A stretch of DNA of 64,000 bases from Candidatus Epilinea brevis (GTDB taxonomy: Bacteria; Chloroflexota; Anaerolineae; Epilineales; Epilineaceae): the NCBI GenBank assembly GCA_016710785.1, contig JADJUE010000003.1:62001-126000 (forward strand), written 5' to 3'. The notes under the pieces were generated by a model that saw only the letters and a program-made list of their open reading frames with translations, ran no database searches and was not told the origin of the DNA. Positions within the stretch are counted from its first letter, which is position 1; every line of letters begins with the position of its first letter. Made by a program: the position numbers and the translations under genes. Positions 25,196-33,907 of this stretch are shown one piece after another.

Positions 25196-26371
25196 GTGAA
25201 CACAGCCGCTGAAGCCCTTCGCGTCGGAATCGATCTACGGCTGCGGGCCTACCGCGGCGGCGGGATCGCGGAACACATGAGCCGGCTGATCGCCGGCCTG
25301 GACTTGATGAATGAGGCCGGCCCCCTGCATCTGGGTGGCCGGCCTTTTCTGCCCCTGCGGCTGGAGCATCGGCGCGGTCGCGGCGTCGGGGCGGGCGGCC
25401 CGTTCCCCGCCCGCTGGCTCTGGACGCCGCCCCATCACCGCCTGGAGGGCATCAGCCTGCCGATTGAGCTGCTGGGCGCGGGCCTGTCCCTGCTGCACAG
25501 CCCGGACTTCATCGTACCGCGCTTCTGGCGCGGCCGGTCGGTGGTCACGGTGCATGACCTGGCCTTCCTGCGCCATCCCGAGCTGCTGACCGCCGCGAGC
25601 CGCCGTTACTACGGCCAGGTACACCGCTCCCTGCGCCAGGCGGACGCGGTGATCGCGGTCTCGCGGCATACGGCATCCGAGATCGCGGCGCTGACGGACA
25701 CGACGGCGCAGAAGGTGCATGTGGTGCCCAACGCGATCCATCCGCGTTTCAGCCCCCGCGGCGACGAGGCGGCGGACCGCGCCGCCTGGGACCGCCACGG
25801 GCTGCTGACGGCGGAAGGCCCACGGCCCTACGTCCTCTTTGTATCGACCATCGAACCGCGCAAGAACCTGGCCACCCTGCTCAGAGCCTTCGCCCTGCTC
25901 CACCGCATGGACCCACGCGTCCAACTGGTCCTCGCGGGCGCCGAAGGTTGGCTCAGTTCGGAGGTCCACGCCTTGGCCACCGAGCTGGGTCTGGGCGAGA
26001 GCGCGCGCTTCCTGGGCCGGGTGACGGACGAGGACCTGGCCGCGCTCTATCGCGGAGCGCGCCTGCTGGCCCATCCGGCCCTGGACGAGGGCTTCGGCCT
26101 GCCGGTGGCCGAGGCCCTGGCCTCGGGGACGCCGGTGTTGGCCTCCAGCGCCGGCAGCCTGCCGGAGATCGCCGGCGACGCGGCATTGTTGCTGGACCCG
26201 CGCGATGCGGGCGCCTGGGCGCAGGCGATGGGCCGGGTGCTGGACGACGGCGCCTTGGCCGCGCGTCTGCGGGCGGCCGGCCCGCCCCGAGTGGCCCGGT
26301 TCACCCTGCGCGCGATGGCGGAGGGGACGGTGGCGGTGTATGGGGCGGCATTTGACGGGCGGAAGCCCTGA
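25196..26371 (+). CDS. Glycosyltransferase family 4 (GT-B)
   Basis: 391 aa, GTG start after a GGAGACCCGG stretch. Features are VTVHDLAFLRHPE and ADAVIAVSRHTASEI in the acceptor half. The donor half has YVLFVSTIEPRKNLATLLRA, LVLAGAEGW and the GT4 signature HPALDEGFGLPVAEALASGTPV, whose two Glu bind and activate the nucleotide-sugar. A retaining sugar transferase for a polysaccharide or glycolipid; the substrate cannot be read. The stop overlaps the start of the acetyltransferase gene (TGATG), so the two are translationally coupled. Confidence 0.9.
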   Translation: MNTAAEALRVGIDLRLRAYRGGGIAEHMSRLIAGLDLMNEAGPLHLGGRPFLPLRLEHRRGRGVGAGGPFPARWLWTPPHHRLEGISLPIELLGAGLSLLHSPDFIVPRFWRGRSVVTVHDLAFLRHPELLTAASRRYYGQVHRSLRQADAVIAVSRHTASEIAALTDTTAQKVHVVPNAIHPRFSPRGDEAADRAAWDRHGLLTAEGPRPYVLFVSTIEPRKNLATLLRAFALLHRMDPRVQLVLAGAEGWLSSEVHALATELGLGESARFLGRVTDEDLAALYRGARLLAHPALDEGFGLPVAEALASGTPVLASSAGSLPEIAGDAALLLDPRDAGAWAQAMGRVLDDGALAARLRAAGPPRVARFTLRAMAEGTVAVYGAAFDGRKP

Positions 26372-26976
26372 TGTCCTCCGCCATGCCACCGGTCGTCATT
26401 CGCACCGCACGCCTTCTCATCCGCAGCTGGCAGCCCGGTGACGGGCCGCTGCTGAAGCAGGCCATCGACGCCAACCTGGCGCATCTGCGGCCCTGGATGC
26501 CCTGGGCGCTCGACGAACCCTCGGCGCCCGACGTCGTGGAAGCGCGGGTGCAGCAGCTCGCGGACCGCTTCGCGCGCGGCGAGGACTGGATCTACGCCCT
26601 CTTCGCCCCCGACGGCCGCCAGGTGCTGGGCGGGAGCGGATTGCATCCGCGGATCGGGCCCAGCGGGCTGGAGATCGGCTACTGGCTGGACGCGGCGCAT
26701 ACCGGCCGCGGCCTGGCCTCGGAGGCTACGGCCGCGCTGACCTGCGCCGCCTTCGATCTGCCCCAGGTGGACCATGTCGAGATCCGCTGCGACCCGCAGA
26801 ACCTTGCCAGCGCCGCGGTGCCCCGGCGGCTGGGCTTCCGGCTGGCCGAGGTCCTCGTCGCCGACACGGTGACCCCCACCGGCGAGGTCCGCGACACCAT
26901 GGTCTGGCGGATCAGCCGGGATGAAGCGGCGGCCCTGGGCGATGGGGCGCCGCCGGCTGTGTCGGGTCGGCGCTGA
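26371..26976 (+). CDS. GNAT-family N-acetyltransferase (RimJ/RimL-like)
   Basis: 201 aa. It has the RimJ/RimL-type start TARLLIRSWQPGDG and LRPWMPWAL, and the acetyl-CoA-binding region EIGYWLDAAHTGRGLASEAT followed by VEIRCDPQNLASAAVPRRLGF. The family acetylates N-terminal amines of proteins or small amines; the target here is unknown. The ATG overlaps the stop of the glycosyltransferase, so it might modify the same glycoconjugate pathway, but GNAT genes move freely and this is only context. Confidence 0.88.
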   Translation: MSSAMPPVVIRTARLLIRSWQPGDGPLLKQAIDANLAHLRPWMPWALDEPSAPDVVEARVQQLADRFARGEDWIYALFAPDGRQVLGGSGLHPRIGPSGLEIGYWLDAAHTGRGLASEATAALTCAAFDLPQVDHVEIRCDPQNLASAAVPRRLGFRLAEVLVADTVTPTGEVRDTMVWRISRDEAAALGDGAPPAVSGRR

Positions 26977-27113
26977 ACCGCTCCGCCCAAACACCCCCTG
27001 CGGTCTAGGCCTTTGGTCCGGCGTTTCCGCCCCCGGTACGGCTTACACTGAGTCCCGTAAGCGTTCGACCGGCCGTCCCATGACTGGCCGGCTCCCGGCG
27101 GACAGAGGCAATC

Positions 27114-28322
27114 ATGAAACCGACGATCCTGGTTCTGGGCGGCAATTTTGGCGGGATGACCAGCGCCTTTGAGTTGAAGCGCAAGCTGGGGGCCACGGCC
27201 CGCATCCTGGTGATCTCCAAGACCCGTGAGTTCCTGTACATCCCGTCCCTCATCTGGGTGCCCTTCGGGCGGCGCAAGGTGGCGGACATCACCTTTTCCG
27301 CGGAGGACACCCTTCGGCGCGGGGGCATCGACTTCATTCTCGACGAAGCCACGCGCATCGACGCGGCGGCGAGCAAGGTGGTCTGCGCCTCGGGACGCGA
27401 GCAGGCCTATGACTACCTGATCATCGCCACCGGCGCGGAGTTGGTCTGGGACGCGCTACCGGGCCTGGGGCCGGCGGGGCACACGCATTCCATCTTCACC
27501 CCGCGCGACGCGGAGGCCACCTACGCCGCCTTCCATGACTTCGTCAAGGACCCCGGGCCGGCGGTGATCGGTGCGGTGCCGGGCGCCAGTTGTATGGGCG
27601 CCGGCTACGAGTACCTCTTCAACTTCGATCGCTACGTACGCAAGGCCGGCGTGCGCAAGCAGGTGCCCATCACCTGGGTGACGCCCGAGCCGGCTCTGGG
27701 CCACTTCGGGATCGGCGGCATCACCGGTGGGGAGACCCTGCTGAAGGCCTTCCTGAAGTGGCAGGGCATCGACTACCGCGCCGACGCGGCCATCACGGAG
27801 GTCACCGAGGACGCCGTGGTCCTGTCCAGCGGCGAGCGCCTGCCGGCCAAGTGGAAGATGCTGGTGCCGCCCTTCCGCGGCACGCGTGTGGTGCGCGAGT
27901 CACCCGGCGTGGGTGATGAGAAGGGCTTCGTGCCCACCAACGACGGCTACCAGCACCACCAGTACCCCAACATCTTCGCCGCCGGGCTGGCCGTGAAGGT
28001 GGCCAACCCCTTCCTGGGCTCGGTGCCCTTCGGCGTGCCGAAGACCGGCTACCCCACCGACGAGATGGCCAAGACCGCGGTCGAGAACATCACCAGGATC
28101 CTGGCGGGTCAGGCGGAGCTCAGCTGCGTGAGCTTCGGCAGCATCCCCGGCGTCTGCGTGATGGACGCCGGCAACAAGGAGGTCATCATCCTCTCCAACA
28201 GCCTGTTCCCGCCGCGCAAGTTCGCGGTGATGCTGCCCAACATCTTCGGCGACTGGATGAAGGTGCTGGTGGAGAAGATGCTGATGTTGAAGTACCGCAA
28301 GGGCTGGTCCTTCCTGCCCTAG
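27114..28322 (+). CDS. Sulfide:quinone oxidoreductase-like FAD flavoprotein
   Basis: 402 aa with a FAD-binding GGNFGGMTSAFELKRKLG at the N-terminus, second dinucleotide region YDYLIIATGAEL and C-terminal NIFAAGLAVKV. The segment GAVPGASCMGAGYEYLFN resembles the Cys-containing loop of SQR-type enzymes; another Cys lies in PGVCVMD near residue 345. The C-terminal amphipathic stretch (FGDWMKVLVEKMLMLKYRKGW) would attach it to the membrane surface, as in SQR and flavocytochrome-c sulfide dehydrogenases. It probably oxidises sulfide or polysulfide and passes electrons to quinone, but NDH-2-like activity cannot be excluded. Monocistronic, convergent with the copper operon. Confidence 0.8.
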   Translation: MKPTILVLGGNFGGMTSAFELKRKLGATARILVISKTREFLYIPSLIWVPFGRRKVADITFSAEDTLRRGGIDFILDEATRIDAAASKVVCASGREQAYDYLIIATGAELVWDALPGLGPAGHTHSIFTPRDAEATYAAFHDFVKDPGPAVIGAVPGASCMGAGYEYLFNFDRYVRKAGVRKQVPITWVTPEPALGHFGIGGITGGETLLKAFLKWQGIDYRADAAITEVTEDAVVLSSGERLPAKWKMLVPPFRGTRVVRESPGVGDEKGFVPTNDGYQHHQYPNIFAAGLAVKVANPFLGSVPFGVPKTGYPTDEMAKTAVENITRILAGQAELSCVSFGSIPGVCVMDAGNKEVIILSNSLFPPRKFAVMLPNIFGDWMKVLVEKMLMLKYRKGWSFLP

Positions 28323-28409
28323 GCCGCGCGACGACGAGGCGGGTCCGGGTCCGGGGGGTCGACCGATCGACGGCACCGGCTCCGCCTCTCCTGCCTCAGC
28401 CCCTCCCGG

Positions 28410-31400
28410 TCAGCGACCCGCCAGCCGCCCCGCCGCCCGCCCCACCTGCAGGCGCAGGGCCGCCAGTTGCTGGCGCAGGGCCGCCATGCGCGCCGGCATC
28501 TCGTTGGCTGAGGTGGTCTCGTCGGCCAGACTGGTCTCCAGGACCAGGAGCTGGTCCTCCACCGCGTTCAGGTCCAGTTGCGCTGCCCTGAGCTCGGCAT
28601 CCCGCGAGGCGTCGCCGGCCAGGGGCGGGGCTTCCGCCTCCTTCAGGCCCGCCAGTTTGGTCTCGGCCACCTGCAGCCGGCCGCGGGTCAGGGCCAGTTC
28701 TTGAGTCAGGTCCTGGGCCGCCGGTGCGTTCGGCGAATCGGTGGCCCGACCGGACCACTGGCCCAGAAGGAAGAGACCCAGGGCCGCCAGAACCAAGAGC
28801 CCGACCCGCGCCGCCGAAGGCCAGGAGCGGTTGGAAGGTGCCGCCAGGGTGATCGTCGCCGCTCTGACGCCGGAGTCGACGGCGGCTCGCGGCCGCGCCC
28901 CGGACCCGGATCCTGCGCTGACCGTCGATGAGCCGTCGCCCTCGGCGACGATCACCCTGGCGGCGGCATCCCCTTCTCCCAGCTTCAGGCGCTTCAGCCT
29001 GAGCGCGTTGGTGACCACGGTCACCGAGCTGAGGGCCATGGCCCCCGCCGCCAGGCTGGGGCTGAGCAGCAGCTTCAGGGTGGGATACAGGACGCCCATG
29101 GCCACGGGGATGAGCACCAGGTTGTAGGCGAAGGCCCAGAACAGGTTCTCCTTGATGTTGCGCATGGTGGCCCGCGACAGGCGCAGGGCCTGGGCGATGC
29201 CATCCAGATCGCCGCGCATGAGGGTGATGTCAGAAGCGGCCATGGCCACGTCCGTCCCTGTGCCGATAGCGAAACCGACGTCCGCGGCGGCCAGGGCCGG
29301 GGCGTCGTTGATGCCATCACCCACCATGCCCACCCGCCGGCCCTTGGCCTGCAGGGCCATCACCTGGGCGCTCTTGCCCGCCGGCAGGACCTCTGCCAGC
29401 ACGTTGACGATGCCCGCCTCGCGCGCCACTGCCGCCGCCGTGCGGGCGTTGTCGCCGGTCAGCATCCACAGGTCCAGGCCCAGGGCCTGCAAGCGGCGCA
29501 CCGCCGCCGCCGCCCCCGGCTTCAGCGGATCGGCCATCGCGATGAGCCCCAGCAGCCGGCCTTCCGCGGCGACGAACATCGGCGTGCGCGCCTGGTCCGC
29601 CAGGCGCTGCTCCTCGGCCTCCAGCGCGGTGGTGGCGACGCCCATCTGCTGCATCAGCGCTCGGTTACCCAGGAGAAGCCGGCGGCCATCCACCCCCGCC
29701 TGGATGCCCAGGCCGGTCAGCGACTGGAAGCCTTCCGGCTCGGAGAGGACCAGGCCGCGGGCGCGGGCCTCGGTGACCATCGCCTCGCCCAGGGGATGCT
29801 CGCTGCCCCGCTCGGCAGAGGCGGCCAGGCGCAGGAGCTCCTCCGGCGTCGTCCCCGGCAGGGGCAGCAGATCGGTCACCTGCGGCCGCCCCGCGGTCAG
29901 GGTGCCGGTCTTGTCCAGGATGAGGGTGTCCAGCTTGTGCGCGGTCTCCAAGGCCTCCGCCGAGCGGATGAGGATGCCCTCAGTCGCCGCGCGGCCCGTG
30001 CCCACCATGATGGCCGTGGGCGTGGCCAGGCCCATGGCGCAGGGGCAGGCGATGACCAGCACGGTGATGGCCGTCACCAGGGCCATGACCCCCGGCTGGT
30101 AGGCGGCATCCGGCACCAGGCGCGGCAGCATGACGAACCAGAAGGCACCGGTGGCCAGGGCCAGCAGGATGACCACCGGCACGAAGCGCGCCGACACCGC
30201 GTCCGCCAGGCGCTGGATGGGCGCGCGCGAGCCTTGCGCCTCCTGCACCAGGCGCATGATCTGGGCCAGCACCGTGTCCTTGCCCACGCGCGTGGCCGTG
30301 AAGCGGAAGGACCCGGTCTTGTTGAGGGTGGCGCCGGTGACCGCGTCGCCCGGGCCTTTGACCACCGGGATGGGCTCGCCGGTCAGCATGGACTCGTCGA
30401 CGGTGGAGGATCCGCTCAGCAGCTCTCCGTCCACAGGCACCTTCTCCCCGGGACGCACCAGCACCACGTCGCCCACCTGCACCTGGGCGATGGGCAGGTC
30501 CACCTCCGCCCCGGCGCGGATGACCCTCGCCGTGCGCGCCCCCAGGCCCGCCAGGCGGCGGATGGCCTCGCCCGTCTGGCCCTTGGCGCGCAGCTCCAGG
30601 TACTTGCCCAGCAGGATGAGGGCGATGACCGTGGCCGCGCTGTCGAAGTAGACCTGCGGGCCGCCGAAGCGGTCCGGCAGCAGGTAGCTCCAGCCCAGGG
30701 CGGCGTCCAGCAGGCTGAAGACGCTGAAAGCGAAAGCCGCCGAGGTGCCCAGGGCGATGAGGGTGCTCATGTTGGCCGAGCGCTCCCGGAGCGCACCCCA
30801 GGCCGCGCGGTAGAACTGGGCGCCAGCCCAGACCTGCACCGGCAGGGCCAACAGCAGCTGCAACAGGCCCATGCGCAGGTGCGAGGCGCTGAACCCTCCC
30901 TCATGCCCGGCGGTGTCCATGGGCCGCAGGAAGTCCGGCAGCATGGTGAGCATGATCAGCCCCGCCAGCACCAGGGCGACGGTCAGCTTCCGGCGCAAGG
31001 CCACCAGCTCCAACCGGATGCGACGCTCCTGCGGCGTCTCCTCGGCGGCCGCGTCGGTGGCCGCGTCGGCGGGCTGTGACGCGATGGAGGCCACCGGAAG
31101 TCCGGACAGCGGCGCGGCAGGGACGGCGGCAGGCGACAGTCCGGATAGCGAAGCGGCAGGGCCGGCAGGCGACAGTCCGGAACGCGGCGCCGGGGCAGCG
31201 GCGGCCGTCGCGCTGTTCGGCATCAGGGTCAGCGGAATGGCCTCCGTCACCCCCGCGGGGGGGCGCAGGATGACTGCGGTGGTCTCCTCGGCGGGCGCGC
31301 CGGCCTGCGTGGCGGGCGGCGCTTCGCTCGCCGCGGCCAGATCCAGCAGGCTGGCATCGTAGCCGGCGCGCTTCACCGCCGCGGCCAGGGCGACCGGATC

Positions 31401-31559
31401 GGTGAGATCGGGATCGAAGGTCACCCGGGCGGATTCCGCCGCCAGGTTGACCTGCGCCGCCTCGACCCCTTTGACCCGCCGGAAGGACTTCTCCACGATG
31501 TTGACGCAGGAGGCGCAGGTCATGCCTCCGACGTCGAAGGTGGCGGTCTGCTGGGTCAT
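28410..31559 (-). CDS. copA: Copper-exporting P1B-type ATPase with unusual C-terminal tail
   Basis: 1049 aa, well over the usual ~750-850. It has an N-terminal heavy-metal domain with GGMTCASC (11-18), then an Ala/Pro-rich linker with repeated SGLSPA-like units (~115-165). The ATPase core has the membrane metal site CPC (505-507), the phosphorylation motif DKTGT (549-553), the HP motif in SEHPLG (586-591), and TGDN and GDGINDAPAL (~748-757). After the last core helices (NALRLKRLKL, ~860) comes a 190-residue extension. It consists of a low-complexity segment, a further membrane helix (~918-933) and a coiled coil (~950-1040, TQELALTRGRLQVAETKL). The family pumps Cu(I) out of the cytosol. Last gene of the leftward copper operon. 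Confidence 0.93.
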   Translation of the reverse strand: MTQQTATFDVGGMTCASCVNIVEKSFRRVKGVEAAQVNLAAESARVTFDPDLTDPVALAAAVKRAGYDASLLDLAAASEAPPATQAGAPAEETTAVILRPPAGVTEAIPLTLMPNSATAAAAPAPRSGLSPAGPAASLSGLSPAAVPAAPLSGLPVASIASQPADAATDAAAEETPQERRIRLELVALRRKLTVALVLAGLIMLTMLPDFLRPMDTAGHEGGFSASHLRMGLLQLLLALPVQVWAGAQFYRAAWGALRERSANMSTLIALGTSAAFAFSVFSLLDAALGWSYLLPDRFGGPQVYFDSAATVIALILLGKYLELRAKGQTGEAIRRLAGLGARTARVIRAGAEVDLPIAQVQVGDVVLVRPGEKVPVDGELLSGSSTVDESMLTGEPIPVVKGPGDAVTGATLNKTGSFRFTATRVGKDTVLAQIMRLVQEAQGSRAPIQRLADAVSARFVPVVILLALATGAFWFVMLPRLVPDAAYQPGVMALVTAITVLVIACPCAMGLATPTAIMVGTGRAATEGILIRSAEALETAHKLDTLILDKTGTLTAGRPQVTDLLPLPGTTPEELLRLAASAERGSEHPLGEAMVTEARARGLVLSEPEGFQSLTGLGIQAGVDGRRLLLGNRALMQQMGVATTALEAEEQRLADQARTPMFVAAEGRLLGLIAMADPLKPGAAAAVRRLQALGLDLWMLTGDNARTAAAVAREAGIVNVLAEVLPAGKSAQVMALQAKGRRVGMVGDGINDAPALAAADVGFAIGTGTDVAMAASDITLMRGDLDGIAQALRLSRATMRNIKENLFWAFAYNLVLIPVAMGVLYPTLKLLLSPSLAAGAMALSSVTVVTNALRLKRLKLGEGDAAARVIVAEGDGSSTVSAGSGSGARPRAAVDSGVRAATITLAAPSNRSWPSAARVGLLVLAALGLFLLGQWSGRATDSPNAPAAQDLTQELALTRGRLQVAETKLAGLKEAEAPPLAGDASRDAELRAAQLDLNAVEDQLLVLETSLADETTSANEMPARMAALRQQLAALRLQVGRAAGRLAGR

Positions 31560-31710
31560 GGTGCTGGGGTCCTAAAGGTGGTCCGGCCGATCGATGACCG
31601 AAAGTGGTGTCGCGCGCGGGGCGGCGTCAGGGGATTCCGGGGGGTGGTGGTCGGCGTGGGGGGCAAGGCAGGCCCTGCCCCCCACGCCGATCACCGCCCG
31701 GCAACCGCCG

Positions 31711-32268
31711 TTACCAGGACGTGGCCAGAGCCTGCGCCTGGTCCTGGATCTCCTCGGCCGTGCAGGTACCCATGATCGTGTTGCCCATGGTGTGGCAGGG
31801 CTCCTCCGCCATGGTCTCCGTGTCCACCACGATGGTGTGGCTGGCGCGGATCGCGGCGATCTCCTCGGCCGTGCAGGTGCCCATGACGGCGCCCAGCATG
31901 TAATGGCAGGCCGCGTCGGTCATCTCCGTGGTGTTGACCGGGATCAGCTCGGCCGCGCCCAAGGCCTTCTGCAGCGCGGCCTCCTCGTCGCATTGGCCCA
32001 TGACCACCTCGCCCATCACGTGGCAATCGGCATCGGCCATCTGCGTGCGGTCCAGGGTGAGGATGACGGGCGCCACCTCGCCCTCGGTGGCGGGAGCCAT
32101 GGCGTCGGCGGTCGGCAAGGCAGCGACGTCGGGAGTCGCCTCCACCAGGGCGGGAGCCTCCTGGGCCGGGGCGTCGCCCTCGGTGGCGGCGTCAGGCGCC
32201 GAGGCGGACCCGCCGCAGGCGGACAGGCTCAGGGTGAGGATCAGGGCGAGGGGCAGGTGCAGCTTCAT
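31711..32268 (-). CDS. Lipoprotein with three Cys-His-Met repeats, probable copper binder
   Basis: 185 aa. The signal peptide ends in a lipobox (LILTLSLSAC, Cys at residue 18). An Ala/Glu-rich linker leads to three repeats of a CHxM...MGxC pattern: CHVMGEVVMGQC, CHYMLGAVMGTCTAEEI and CHTMGNTIMGTCTAEEI. Each has two Cys, one His and two Met, a natural soft-metal ligand set. It is encoded between copZ and copA. I know of no named family. A Cu(I)-binding or storage role outside the cytoplasm is an inference from ligands and context. Confidence 0.82.
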   Translation of the reverse strand: MKLHLPLALILTLSLSACGGSASAPDAATEGDAPAQEAPALVEATPDVAALPTADAMAPATEGEVAPVILTLDRTQMADADCHVMGEVVMGQCDEEAALQKALGAAELIPVNTTEMTDAACHYMLGAVMGTCTAEEIAAIRASHTIVVDTETMAEEPCHTMGNTIMGTCTAEEIQDQAQALATSW

Positions 32269-32367
32269 GGTGTTCTCTCCTATGGCTGAGGGTGGGATAG
32301 GGGATGTCGGGGGTTGGGAACCCGCCGTGGGTCGCCGGGCGGATGCGGCTGGGTCGGACGCGGCCTC

Positions 32368-32589
32368 TCAGCCGATGGGTTCGGCGGTGAAGCCGGCGCG
32401 CTGGATGGCGGCCAGGAGATCCGCGGGCTTGACCTTGGCACCGTCAAAGCTGACCTCGGTCAGCCCGGCAGCCAGGCTGGTCTTGGCGTCAGCGACACCG
32501 TCGATGTCCTCGATCTCCCAATCGACACTGGTGGCGCAGCTCTGGCAATGCATGCCCTGCACCTTGAAGCGGGCGACGGTCGCGCTCAT
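32368..32589 (-). CDS. copZ: Copper chaperone, heavy-metal-associated domain protein
   Basis: 73 aa, one complete ferredoxin-like HMA domain with the metal site GMHCQSC at residues 12-18 and the typical end AAIQRAGFTAE. It would carry Cu(I) in the cytosol to CopA, whose own HMA domain is related (GGMTCASC). Second gene of the copper operon, downstream of a 20-G tract on the plus strand. Confidence 0.93.
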   Translation of the reverse strand: MSATVARFKVQGMHCQSCATSVDWEIEDIDGVADAKTSLAAGLTEVSFDGAKVKPADLLAAIQRAGFTAEPIG

Positions 32590-32634
32590 GGGGTTGACTC
32601 CTGTTTTGCGGCGACCGGCGGCAGCCGGTCGGGT

Positions 32635-32654
32635 GGGGGGGGGGGGGGGGGGGG
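32635..32654. repeat. Homopolymer of 20 guanines between copper genes
   Basis: An uninterrupted G20 on the plus strand (C20 on the coding strand), in the leader of copZ after the stop of the cupredoxin/SafE-like gene. Such tracts are slippage hotspots; length could vary between cells or be mis-sequenced. Confidence 0.9.
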
Positions 32655-32676
32655 AAGACGTCGGGCGGAGGAAAGG

Positions 32677-33840
32677 TCAGGGAAGGATGTCGATCGCCCC
32701 GCTGTACATGCCCATGCCGCAGACGAAGGCCAGCTTGCCCGGCGGCTGCGGCGGCAGATCGACGAGGGTGGGCCGGCCGGGCAGCAGCTGGAACTCCCGC
32801 TGCAGCCCGGGAAACACGACGGCGTTGGTGCAGCTGGGCCGCTCGCTGGCCACCAGCTTCAGGCGGATGGGCCGGCCCGCCGCCAGGCTGGCCCTGGCCG
32901 GCCGGTAGCCGGTGGGCTCGGCCTGGATGGTCAGCTCTTGCGGCTGGAGGCTCGCAATCGGGCTGACGACCGCCGAACCAGCGGCTGGTCCGCGCTCCAG
33001 GTTCCAGCCCAGCAGCCGCATGCCGGAGCGCAGGGTGAAGACAGCGATGGCGGCCATCAGCAGCGCCGCCACCGGCCGGAAGGCCCGCCCGCCGGCCTGC
33101 CCCAGCCGGCCGATGGCCAGACCCAGGGCCAGGAAGAGCGGCGCCGTGCCCAGGGTGAAGGCCAGCATGACCAAGGCCCCGGCCAGGGCGTCGCCGGAGG
33201 CCACGGCCACCGCCTCCATGGCCAGGGTGATGCCGCAGGGCAGGAAGACGGTCAGCGCTCCCAGCGCGGCCGGGCCCCACCGGTCCCCGCGGCGTGAGCG
33301 CCCTCGGATGTAGCGTTGCAGCCGCTTGGGCGCCACGGGCATCAGGCGGGCGACCAGGGTCTGCAAGCCCAGGGTCTGCGCGGCCATCGCCAGCATGAAC
33401 AGCGCCGCGGCCAACAACAGCCAGCCCTGCAGGCGCAGCGGGATGCGCGCGCCCACGGCTCCCAGAACGGCGCCCAGCAGGGTGTAGGCCGCCGTCTTGG
33501 CGATCAGGAACTGCGCCGCCGGCAGGACCGTCCCGCGCCTACTGGCGGCGACGCCCGGTCCATGGTCGCCGGCGGTGACGGCACGGCTGGCGATGGTGCT
33601 GGCCAAGAGCCCACCCTGCACCGCCATGCAGCTGAGGCCGCCGACGGTGAGCCCGGTGAGGAAGATGAGGCCCAGGCGTGCGGCGGCATCCGGACCAGCC
33701 AGCCATTCACCGGAGAAGCCCAGCTGTCGGCCTAGCCAGAGCAGGGCGCCCAGCATCAGCAAGCTGAGCAGGGGCGCCCGCCAAGCCCACCCCCTGGGGG
33801 GAGGGGAAGACAGGATAGACGGAGGAGGGGTCGGTGACAT
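32677..33840 (-). CDS. SafE/DsbD-like membrane protein with C-terminal cupredoxin-like domain
   Basis: 387 aa. About six membrane segments in two homologous halves resemble the sulfite exporter TauE/SafE (cytochrome c biogenesis, urease-accessory UreH-like) superfamily. Glycine/Cys-rich turns (LTVGGLSCMAVQGGLL; GALTVFLPCGITLAMEAVAVASG) are the usual signature, with Cys residues in membrane helices. The last ~95 residues form a cupredoxin-1-like beta domain (ELTIQAEPTGYRPARASL ... FVCGMGMYSG), with Cys and Met available to bind copper. Combined forms of this protein occur in copper export and cytochrome-oxidase copper supply. First gene of the copper operon, start ATG 33840 a few nt from the predicted transcription start. 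Confidence 0.85.
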   Translation of the reverse strand: MSPTPPPSILSSPPPRGWAWRAPLLSLLMLGALLWLGRQLGFSGEWLAGPDAAARLGLIFLTGLTVGGLSCMAVQGGLLASTIASRAVTAGDHGPGVAASRRGTVLPAAQFLIAKTAAYTLLGAVLGAVGARIPLRLQGWLLLAAALFMLAMAAQTLGLQTLVARLMPVAPKRLQRYIRGRSRRGDRWGPAALGALTVFLPCGITLAMEAVAVASGDALAGALVMLAFTLGTAPLFLALGLAIGRLGQAGGRAFRPVAALLMAAIAVFTLRSGMRLLGWNLERGPAAGSAVVSPIASLQPQELTIQAEPTGYRPARASLAAGRPIRLKLVASERPSCTNAVVFPGLQREFQLLPGRPTLVDLPPQPPGKLAFVCGMGMYSGAIDILP

Positions 33841-33851
33841 GGGCAGGGTTT

Positions 33852-33880
33852 ATTATCGGGAGCCAAGCACCGGCTGTCAA
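33852..33880 (-). promoter_or_regulatory. Sigma70-type promoter of the copper operon
   Basis: TTGACA (33880-33875) and GATAAT (33857-33852) with a 17-nt spacer on the minus strand. Only 11 nt separate the -10 box from the ATG at 33840, so the transcript would have a leader of about 4-5 nt and no Shine-Dalgarno sequence. Confidence 0.7.
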
Positions 33881-33907
33881 CAGATCGGTCAAGACGCTCA
33901 GGCGCGG

